5,328 bases of DNA from Candidatus Agrococcus pullicola (GTDB taxonomy: Bacteria; Actinomycetota; Actinomycetes; Actinomycetales; Microbacteriaceae). Under the pieces are notes generated by a model. It was not told where the DNA came from, did not search any database, and saw only the letters and a list, made by a program, of their open reading frames with translations. Positions 1 to 5,143 of this stretch are shown here, one piece after another (the stretch's first letter is position 1; each line of letters begins with the position of its first letter). The stretch is taken from positions 1-5,328 of the forward strand of contig DXDC01000223.1 in NCBI GenBank assembly GCA_019115685.1, read 5' to 3'. Made by a program: the position numbers and the translations under genes.

Positions 1-975
1 TGCGATGCCGTTCGCGAGGCAATCGCGAAAGGCGGCTTCGAGCTCAGCAGCAGCGTCGGACTGGCCGAGGTGGTCGAGCATCATCGCGGCGGCCCATATG
101 GCGGCGACGGGGTTGGCGATGCCCCGCCCAGCGATGTCCGGAGCGGAGCCGTGCACCGGCTCGAACAGCGAGGGGAACTCGCGTTCGGGATTCAAGTTGG
201 CGCTCGGCGCGACCCCGATGGAGCCCGCAACGGCTGCCGCCAGATCCGAGAGGATATCGCCGAAGAGGTTCGAGGCGACACACACGTCTATCGAGTCTGG
301 TGCGAGCACGAAGCGCGCGGCGAGCGCGTCGATGAGGACCTTATCCACCTCGATACCCTCGGCGGCCGCAACTTCGGCGACGACCTCGTCCCAGAAGGGC
401 ATGGTGTGGATGATGCCGTTCGACTTCGTGGCCGACACCAGTTTCCGACCACGATCTGCGGCCAGAGCGCAGGCGTAGCGAGTGATCCGCTCGATGCCGT
501 GACGAGTGAAGATAGCCTCCTGCACAGCCGCCTCGGCCGGTGTTCCGCGGCCGAACCGCCCGCCGATCTCGGAGTATTCGCCCTCCGTGTTCTCTCGCAC
601 GATGAGCATGTCGAAGTCGGTCGCGTTGGCATTCGCCTCCAGGCCCGGCAGCGTGCGCGCGGGGCGAAGATTCACGTACTGCTGGAACTCGCGTCTGATC
701 GGGATCAGCAGCCCCCAGAGGGTCTCCGCGTCGTCGATGTCGGGATGCCCGACCGCGCCGAGATAGATCGCATCCCCTGTTGCGAGCTGGTCGAGCCCGT
801 CGGAGGGCATCATGGTGCCGTGTTCGAGATAGTGATCCGAGCCCCAGTCGCGATAACGCCAGTCGACGTCGAAACCGTGTCGTTTTGCGAGCGCATCGAC
901 ACAGTCGATCGCAGCAGGTGTGACCTCCTTGCCGATGCCGTCGCCGGCGATGACGTCGATCGTGTACTGCTGCAT
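1..975 (-). CDS. dmlA: D-malate / tartrate dehydrogenase family protein, C-terminus cut by the window edge
   Basis: This is an NAD-dependent oxidative decarboxylase of the isocitrate/isopropylmalate dehydrogenase superfamily, cytosolic, most like E. coli DmlA (D-malate to pyruvate and CO2) and tartrate dehydrogenase. I read 325 codons without a stop. The family is about 350-360 residues, so roughly 30-35 C-terminal residues lie outside the window. Visible motifs are the N-terminal GDGIGKEV (11-18), the substrate arginines in IRRE and NLRPAR (94, 104), RENTEGEYS (127-135, with Tyr134), the catalytic Lys184 in SATKSNG, the metal aspartates 216, 240 and 244, NLFGDILSDL (236-245), and EPVHGSAPDI (272-281). 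The Asp280-Ile281 pair is typical of NAD-using members. NTEGEYS and the QYVNLRP stretch favour the D-malate/tartrate branch over LeuB. The ATG shares its first base with the TAA of the GntR gene (TAATG), and an SD-like AGAAGGGA lies 10 bases upstream, so translation is probably coupled. D-malate versus tartrate as substrate cannot be settled from sequence. Confidence 0.9.
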   Translation of the reverse strand, partial: MQQYTIDVIAGDGIGKEVTPAAIDCVDALAKRHGFDVDWRYRDWGSDHYLEHGTMMPSDGLDQLATGDAIYLGAVGHPDIDDAETLWGLLIPIRREFQQYVNLRPARTLPGLEANANATDFDMLIVRENTEGEYSEIGGRFGRGTPAEAAVQEAIFTRHGIERITRYACALAADRGRKLVSATKSNGIIHTMPFWDEVVAEVAAAEGIEVDKVLIDALAARFVLAPDSIDVCVASNLFGDILSDLAAAVAGSIGVAPSANLNPEREFPSLFEPVHGSAPDIAGRGIANPVAAIWAAAMMLDHLGQSDAAAELEAAFRDCLANGIA

Positions 976-1685
976 TACGCGGTGGTCCCTTCTGCTCCCG
1001 ATTCGATGGCGTCCATGAGGAATGCGCGGGCATCCTCAATGTGTTCGCTCCAGACACCCAGAGCGAAGGCAAGCTCTTTCGATTCGAGCGCTCCGAGCAA
1101 CGAGGTGTGCTCCTCGAGCAGCTCCGACAACGATGTGTAGCGGCCCCGCAGCAGTGCGACCATGAGTCGCATTTCGGCGGCGATCGCGGCGAACATTCGT
1201 GAGAGGCGCGGCGAACCTGCCGCGTCGACGACCGCACTGTGGAAGGCCACATCGGCGTCGGGGCCGGCCTCCCACGTGTCGCCCGCCTCTCTGAAGTGCT
1301 GTAGCGCCTCCGTGACGGCGCCTATTTCGCGCCCCTCGGTGATGATGCGCCGCACCGCCTCCGACTCGATGAACCCTCGAATGCTGTGCAGGTCTTCTAT
1401 GTCCTCGGCGGTGACCGTGCGGACGCGCGCGCTGTGTCCCGGCTCGCGCACCAGCAGCCCTTCCGACACGAGGCGCTGCACGGCCGTGCGTGCCGTTGGG
1501 CGAGCGATGCCGAGTTCGGCCGCGATGACGGTGTCTCGGAGCTCTTGCCCCGCAACGAGCTTGCCGGAGAACAGGAGCGTGCGGATGTGTCGTTCGGCTG
1601 CGTCCGCAATGCTGACGGGCGCCATTGCTCCGCCACTGAACGCAGACGGTGGTTGATCGGTGTCTGTTGTCACCGTGGCCTCCAT
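975..1685 (-). CDS. GntR-family transcriptional regulator, FCD (FadR) subfamily
   Basis: This is a DNA-binding regulator that probably responds to a small carboxylate or related metabolite. From the chosen ATG (236 residues), the winged helix spans about 24-90, with the recognition segment near ELGIARPTARTAVQRL and the wing around EGLLVREPGHSARV. The C-terminal half is an FCD ligand domain. It shows the usual metal-site pattern of Asp145-x3-His149 (DVAFH), His193 (EEHTSLL) and His215 (WSEHIEDA). Such sites bind a divalent metal that holds an acid ligand. An ATG at 1715 is also in frame, but it would lie upstream of every promoter I can place and would put the operator inside the coding region, so I prefer 1685. 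An ATG at 1625, preceded by GGCGGAG, is a second alternative and would still keep the whole HTH. The gene overlaps the dehydrogenase by one base and diverges from the amidohydrolase, so these are its likely targets along with itself. The family call is firm; the ligand is unknown. Confidence 0.92.
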   Translation of the reverse strand: MEATVTTDTDQPPSAFSGGAMAPVSIADAAERHIRTLLFSGKLVAGQELRDTVIAAELGIARPTARTAVQRLVSEGLLVREPGHSARVRTVTAEDIEDLHSIRGFIESEAVRRIITEGREIGAVTEALQHFREAGDTWEAGPDADVAFHSAVVDAAGSPRLSRMFAAIAAEMRLMVALLRGRYTSLSELLEEHTSLLGALESKELAFALGVWSEHIEDARAFLMDAIESGAEGTTA

Positions 1686-1694
1686 TTGTATAAC
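1667..1694 (+). promoter_or_regulatory. Sigma70-type promoter for the amidohydrolase gene
   Basis: TTGTCA at 1667-1672 and TATAAC at 1689-1694 are separated by 16 bases. Each hexamer matches the housekeeping consensus at five of six positions. Transcription should begin near 1701, giving a leader of about 68 bases before the hydrolase ATG at 1769. The -10 box and start point are covered by the inverted repeat at 1691-1707, which fits repression. The -35 box lies inside the first codons of the divergent regulator gene. Confidence 0.6.
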
Positions 1695-1707
1695 TGTATA
1701 ACAGTTA
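1691..1707. promoter_or_regulatory. Putative GntR operator between divergent genes
   Basis: A perfect inverted repeat with 7-base arms, TAACTGT and ACAGTTA, is separated by ATA and centred at 1699. It also contains a tandem direct repeat of TGTATAAC (1687-1694 and 1695-1702). It lies on the hydrolase -10/start region and on the putative regulator -10. It is strikingly AT-rich against its surroundings. Size and symmetry fit a dimeric FadR-type GntR site. That this regulator binds it is inferred from position only. Confidence 0.6.
1693..1698 (-). promoter_or_regulatory. Putative -10 element for a leaderless gntR transcript
   Basis: On the minus strand TACAGT (TANNNT pattern) is followed by exactly 7 bases and then the ATG at 1685, the spacing expected when transcription starts at the start codon. 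No ribosome-binding site precedes that ATG. No convincing -35 lies 17 bases upstream. An alternative is TTGACA (1726-1731) with a weak TTAACT (1703-1708) 17 bases away. Either promoter starts downstream of the in-frame ATG at 1715. Confidence 0.4.
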
Positions 1708-1768
1708 ATCAGCATGCGTGGGGTGTGTCAACGAACGTTGCTTTCGACCATCGCGTAGCGTCAAGGGT

Positions 1769-2950
1769 ATGCGAACTGTACTGACAAACGTACGCCCCTG
1801 GGGCGGTGCTCCCGTTGATGTTTCTCTTGAAAATGGCGTCATTGCCGATATTCGACCCGCTGGTGCGTCTTCTGTTGAGAACGCGGAAGACGGAAAGGGC
1901 TTTCTTGCGCTGCCCGGTTTCATCAACGCTCACTCGCATATCGACAAGAGCTGGTGGGGGCAACCGTGGGTCTCGTATGGAGGGGAGTCGACGACGCAGG
2001 GTAGGATCGCGCACGAGCGTGCTGAACGGAATCAATACGGCATCCCGAGTGCGGACGCGACGGAGCGCGTACTGCGAGAGTTCCTGCGACACGGCACGAC
2101 GGCGACACGCTCGCACGTCGACGTGGATCTCGGTGTCGGGCTTGAGGGGATTGCAGCCGTTCGGGATGCGGCCGCCCGCCTCGAAGACACCGTCTGCGTC
2201 GAGATCGTCGCCTTCCCGCAAGACGGCGTCGTCAGGTGTGACGGGGTTCTCGCGCTGTTGGAGGAAGCGGCGCGAGAAGGGGCCGACAGCATAGGCGGGC
2301 TGGATCCGTGCGAAATAGATCGAAATCCCGTTGCACAGCTCGACGGTCTGTTCGCGATCGCGGAACGGCACGGATGCGGCATCGACCTCCACCTGCACAG
2401 CGGGGGTGATCTCGGTGCATTCGAGTACGAACTGATCATCGAGCGCACGGAGCGCTCGGGCCTGCACGGCAAGGTCAACATCGCGCACGGCTTCGGGCTC
2501 GGGGATCTACCGCTTGCCCGGCAAGAAGCACTGCTCGATCGCTTCGCGGAGCTCGACATCTCCTGGAGCACCGTCGCACCCGTCGGCAAGCGGCCACTGC
2601 CGTGGCAGGGGATGTTGGAGCGCGGAATGCGCCTGGGGTTCGGGACGGACGGCATCCGGGATCTGTGGTCGCCCTACGGAGACGGCGATCTGCTGCGCGT
2701 CGCGCTGGACTTCGCCAAGCAGCATCGAGTGCGCTACGACGAAGATTTCGTTGCGGTCACTCGTCTTGCGACGTCCGCGGCGAAGTCGTTCGTGCACCGT
2801 GACTCGCACGACATCGAAGTGGGGGCGCCCGCGGACATCGTGCTGGTCGACGCGGAGAATGTGCCCGATGCGATCGTGAGGGCGCCGCGCCGAGAACTCG
2901 TCGTTGCGGGCGGCTCCGTGGTGACTCGGGCTGGTGAACTGCTTATCTAG
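1769..2950 (+). CDS. Amidohydrolase-superfamily metal hydrolase, cytosine-deaminase-like fold
   Basis: This is a predicted cytosolic TIM-barrel metal hydrolase of 393 residues, close in length and layout to E. coli CodA. After a short N-terminal beta-sandwich part come the first metal motif HSHID (His55, His57), HGTTATRSHVDVD (108-120), the CodA-like IVAFPQDGV (146-154) and LLEEAAREGAD (163-173). Then come DLHLHSGGD (206-214, metal His208), NIAHG (His240), and FGTDGIRDLW with the metal Asp294. The C-terminal strands close the sandwich (VGAPADIVLVDA, 351-362). CodA has HCDE at the fourth motif, where Glu shuttles the proton for deamination; here it is HLHS, so cytosine deamination is doubtful. 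Hydrolysis of a cyclic amide or imide or another deamination is possible. The ATG at 1769 is chosen because the first beta strand begins there. Only AAGGG, one base upstream, resembles a ribosome site. A GTG at 1718 would add 17 residues that look unrelated to the family. Likely regulated by the divergent GntR protein. Confidence 0.85.
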   Translation: MRTVLTNVRPWGGAPVDVSLENGVIADIRPAGASSVENAEDGKGFLALPGFINAHSHIDKSWWGQPWVSYGGESTTQGRIAHERAERNQYGIPSADATERVLREFLRHGTTATRSHVDVDLGVGLEGIAAVRDAAARLEDTVCVEIVAFPQDGVVRCDGVLALLEEAAREGADSIGGLDPCEIDRNPVAQLDGLFAIAERHGCGIDLHLHSGGDLGAFEYELIIERTERSGLHGKVNIAHGFGLGDLPLARQEALLDRFAELDISWSTVAPVGKRPLPWQGMLERGMRLGFGTDGIRDLWSPYGDGDLLRVALDFAKQHRVRYDEDFVAVTRLATSAAKSFVHRDSHDIEVGAPADIVLVDAENVPDAIVRAPRRELVVAGGSVVTRAGELLI

Positions 2951-2976
2951 CTTTCCGCTGGCACGGCAAAGGAGTC

Positions 2977-3011
2977 AGATGCCTGCCGAGAAGCGTTCTT
3001 GGTAGGCGTCT
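2977..3011 (+). terminator. Hairpin terminator after the amidohydrolase gene
   Basis: Starting 27 bases after the hydrolase stop, 2977-2992 pairs with 2996-3011 to form an uninterrupted 16-pair stem with a 3-base GCG loop. Three of the pairs are G-U wobbles (2980/3008, 2985/3003, 2988/3000). The wobbles become A-C mismatches in the opposite transcript, so the structure belongs to the plus strand. The following tract is only weakly T-rich (TTGCTCCTT), common for actinobacterial terminators, so termination may be partial. Confidence 0.65.
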
Positions 3012-3028
3012 TGCTCCTTGCGGAGCGA
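3011..3028 (+). other. Small stem-loop abutting the terminator
   Basis: GCTCC (3013-3017) pairs with GGAGC (3022-3026) around a TTGC loop, with T3011-A3028 and T3012-G3027 extending the stem. It shares base 3011 with the end of the terminator hairpin. It may add to termination or lie in the 5' leader of the GPP34 gene. No clear promoter for that gene is visible between 3029 and 3063. Confidence 0.3.
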
Positions 3029-3064
3029 GAAAAGGCACGGGTCGCCGTCTTCGTGAGAAAATAG

Positions 3065-3073
3065 AGGAGGAGG
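3065..3073 (+). promoter_or_regulatory. Doubled Shine-Dalgarno for the GPP34 gene
   Basis: AGGAGG occurs in two overlapping registers (3065-3070 and 3068-3073), 7 and 4 bases before the ATG at 3078. It is by far the strongest ribosome-binding site in the window and fixes the start; a second ATG follows immediately at 3081. It predicts efficient translation independent of the hydrolase gene. Confidence 0.85.
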
Positions 3074-3077
3074 TGCG

Positions 3078-3746
3078 ATGATGCTCACCAGTGAAGCGCT
3101 GTTCCTGTTACTGACTACGGATGCCGGGAAGCACGAACCCTGGATCTCGTATCGCAAGGAAGCCCTGCGCGGCGGCCTCCTCGCTGATCTCGTCGTCGCG
3201 AATCTCGTTGAGTTCGCGGATGAGAAAGACTCGCACGTGACGCTCCTCCCGGGCGCCGAGGATGCCGAGCATCCCGTGCTCCGCTACGGCGTGCAAGCTC
3301 TGGGCGAGAACGAGCCAGATAGCGCATCCAATCTCGTGCAGTCGAGCTGGTTCGACCCCGAGGAGACGATAGCGAAGGCGCTCGCGGACCGCGGAATCAT
3401 CACCGTCGAAACGACGAAGTTCCTGTTCTTCAGCTCTGAGCAGTACCCCGTGAGCGACCCCGAGCCCGAGCGGCAGCTGCGCGCCACGCTCGCGGAAGTG
3501 CTCGCGGACACGAGGTCACCGAGTGCGCAAGACGTGATCATCCTCGCCATCCTGCAGGAGATGTCCGCGGTCAGGACGATCCTCAAGCACGAAACCGAGG
3601 GGTTCGGCCCGTTCAAGCTGAACAAACGGCTCGACGAAATCCGGCAGCGGGAGCTCGCAGACGACGCCGTGACCGACGCGGTTCGAGATGCCATACAAAC
3701 GATGGCCGCGATCATGACCTCTGTGGTCATCACCCCGATGCACTGA
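3078..3746 (+). CDS. GPP34 (GOLPH3/VPS74-like) family protein
   Basis: This 222-residue protein looks like the GPP34 family, known in eukaryotes as Golgi adaptors that read phosphatidylinositol 4-phosphate and widespread but uncharacterised in Actinobacteria. Supporting features are the N-terminal hydrophobic helix LTSEALFLLLTTD (3-15), the segment EPWISYRKEALRGGLLADLVVANLVEF (20-46) matching the domain's first helices, the ALADRGII turn (about 113-120) followed by the KFLFF strand, and a C-terminal all-helical part. Trp22 and Arg31 have the same spacing as GOLPH3 Trp81 and Arg90, which bind the lipid phosphate. The later arginine pair (171/174 in GOLPH3) appears to be replaced by Phe and Glu. 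No signal peptide or clear membrane helix is seen, so peripheral membrane attachment is the likeliest location. It stands alone on the plus strand, separated from the hydrolase by hairpins and convergent with the M56 gene (24 bases between stops). Family call by memory of the domain; function unknown. Confidence 0.8.
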   Translation: MMLTSEALFLLLTTDAGKHEPWISYRKEALRGGLLADLVVANLVEFADEKDSHVTLLPGAEDAEHPVLRYGVQALGENEPDSASNLVQSSWFDPEETIAKALADRGIITVETTKFLFFSSEQYPVSDPEPERQLRATLAEVLADTRSPSAQDVIILAILQEMSAVRTILKHETEGFGPFKLNKRLDEIRQRELADDAVTDAVRDAIQTMAAIMTSVVITPMH

Positions 3747-3770
3747 CACGTCACGGGATGCCGCCCGAAT

Positions 3771-4751
3771 TTACATTAAGCATCCGTTCAGCAGCGCCGC
3801 GAGATATGGCCAGTGGATGCCGGCGATCGCGACGGCGAGGGTCAGCGCGTAGGCGACGGCGGCGGCTGCGATAACAGCGCTGTTCTTCGGCGGTGGCCGC
3901 CCTATGAGCTGTCGAACGCGTTCCGAGCCCGCCCCGATAGCCGACGCGTGCAGGACCGCGGAATTCGAGCGCGGTGCCCGGGAGGAATCGCCCAGCTTGA
4001 GCAGTGCACTGGCGAGCGACGAGGTTCCGACAGTGCGTTTCGCCGCCCGGTCTGCGGCGATCTCGAGGTACAGCGGAACGGCGTCGCGAATCGCGGCGAT
4101 GAGCGGAACCCATCTGCAGTATCGCGTCAGGCCGAACAGCAGCGTCAGTACGATGTGGTGGTGTTTTCGCACATGTTCCCGCTCGTGCGCCAACACCGCG
4201 CACAGCTCGTCATGGCTCAGGCGATCGCAGGCACCGCTGGATACGACGATGCCGCCCCGGCGGCGGGGGAGGGCGTAGGCGAACTGGGCCTCGTCGGGGA
4301 TCACGCGCACGACGTGACCGAAGAGGACCTCCGGTGCCCGATTTCGAAGCTGCGCCTCGGGGCTTCGCCAGGTGGCGCGCAGCAGCGTGAACTCTCTCGC
4401 GATGCCCGCGGATACGATCACGGCGCCCAGCGCGGGGAACGCGAGTGGCAGTATCGCCGGGATCCCGAGTGATACTGCGCTGTCGCCGAAGGGCGTCGCC
4501 GCACTCAGGCACTGACTGCAGACATCCGCTGCTCGTTGTGGAAGCCATGCTGGGCCGGTGCTCATCCACGCGATGACGGGGCCGAGTGCGAACAGGGCGG
4601 CCATCCACGCGACCGCGCCCGCCGTGAGCGCGATCACGGCGACCTGGGGAGTCGTTGCCAGCGCAGGCGCTGCGCGTCGCAGCAGTTCCGGCCCCCAGAT
4701 CGCAGCGAGGAGCAGGACGCTCGCCAGCAGCGTCAGCACAGCCGCGGACAT
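3771..4751 (-). CDS. M56-family membrane zinc metallopeptidase (BlaR1/MecR1-type, no sensor domain)
   Basis: This 326-residue integral membrane protease belongs to the family of BlaR1/MecR1. Hydrophobic segments lie near 3-19, 36-62, 96-118, about 198-220 and 296-318. The zinc site is visible as AHEREH (His189, Glu190, His193) with the third ligand Glu230 in YLEIAADRAAKR (ExxxD pattern, Asp234). The segment before it (about 141-175) is the usual cytosolic strand region. BlaR1 is roughly 600 residues because it carries a C-terminal penicillin-binding sensor; here the protein stops just after the last membrane helix, so there is no such sensor. The ATG lies 2 bases after the stop of the BlaI-like gene, a gap that indicates one operon. 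The likely role is cleavage or inactivation of the partner repressor in response to an unknown signal. That role is inferred from the BlaI/BlaR1 system; the protease call itself is secure. Confidence 0.9.
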   Translation of the reverse strand: MSAAVLTLLASVLLLAAIWGPELLRRAAPALATTPQVAVIALTAGAVAWMAALFALGPVIAWMSTGPAWLPQRAADVCSQCLSAATPFGDSAVSLGIPAILPLAFPALGAVIVSAGIAREFTLLRATWRSPEAQLRNRAPEVLFGHVVRVIPDEAQFAYALPRRRGGIVVSSGACDRLSHDELCAVLAHEREHVRKHHHIVLTLLFGLTRYCRWVPLIAAIRDAVPLYLEIAADRAAKRTVGTSSLASALLKLGDSSRAPRSNSAVLHASAIGAGSERVRQLIGRPPPKNSAVIAAAAVAYALTLAVAIAGIHWPYLAALLNGCLM

Positions 4752-4753
4752 CG

Positions 4754-5143
4754 CTACTCGCCGCCCAACAGGAAGTCGCGCAGCAGTTGCTGATCGGCCT
4801 CCGACATGCCCTCTACGAAGTGCAGTATCGAGGCCTTCCGATTGCCGCTCGCGTCAAGGGCGTGCCTCATCGCCCGCGCGGTGTGCTCTTCGCGGGTCAA
4901 GCAGGCCCCGTAGAGGGTGGAGTGGCCGTCTTTGCCGGTGCACACGAGTTCCTTCTTGCGCAGATTACTCAGGACGGTGGCGATGGTCGTGTACGCGGGC
5001 TCGCCGGGAAGGCGGTTGATGATGTCCCGCACCGTCATGGATTCGCCGGACCACAGGAGATCCATGATCTGCGCCTCAAGCTCGCCCAGGCGCACGGGTT
5101 TTCCGCCCGTATCGTCATGGGCGTGGTTGACTCCCGTCGTCAT
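4754..5143 (-). CDS. BlaI/MecI/CopY-family transcriptional repressor
   Basis: This 129-residue winged-helix repressor of the penicillinase-repressor family is a normal length for the group. The DNA-binding domain runs from about 17 to 82: LGELEAQIMDLLW (19-31), the recognition part PAYTTIATVLSNLRKKEL (49-66), and the wing KDGHSTLYGACL. The C-terminal dimerisation helices follow (85-126). In staphylococcal BlaI the partner protease cuts an Asn-Phe bond in LNFVE; the equivalent here is LHFVE, with His108-Phe109. The ATG at 5143 is chosen because the family begins close to it. It overlaps the TGA of the upstream membrane gene (ATGA), and only a weak AGG precedes it. Possible expression routes are coupling to the upstream gene or a leaderless start from the TAGGAT box. 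It is followed at once by the M56 gene, the classic repressor/anti-repressor order. Target genes are probably this operon itself; I find no clear TACA/TGTA operator in the window. Confidence 0.92.
   Translation of the reverse strand: MTTGVNHAHDDTGGKPVRLGELEAQIMDLLWSGESMTVRDIINRLPGEPAYTTIATVLSNLRKKELVCTGKDGHSTLYGACLTREEHTARAMRHALDASGNRKASILHFVEGMSEADQQLLRDFLLGGE

Noticed and set aside
70..1140. Long plus-strand open frame (356 codons) opposite the dehydrogenase and regulator
   Set aside because: It is antisense to two genes with complete family motifs, its protein has no recognisable domain and a biased composition, and it crosses the boundary between the two genes. It is a high-GC shadow frame.
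341..1252. Minus-strand open frame of 303 codons spanning the regulator/dehydrogenase junction
   Set aside because: It is an arginine-rich out-of-frame reading of the same strand that overlaps both real genes; no motif is seen.
1718..1768. N-terminal extension of the amidohydrolase from GTG 1718
   Set aside because: The added 17 residues (MGCVNERCF...) do not fit the family, no ribosome site precedes the GTG, and the first beta strand begins at ATG 1769.
1709..2488. Minus-strand open frame of 259 codons opposite the amidohydrolase
   Set aside because: It covers the hydrolase's metal-binding motifs on the other strand, has no family resemblance, and lacks a plausible start signal.
3754..3767. 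Possible terminator between the convergent GPP34 and M56 genes (CGGG, 6-base loop, CCCG)
   Set aside because: The stem is only 4 pairs and the following AATTTACATT is not a T-run on either strand, so it is too weak to annotate.
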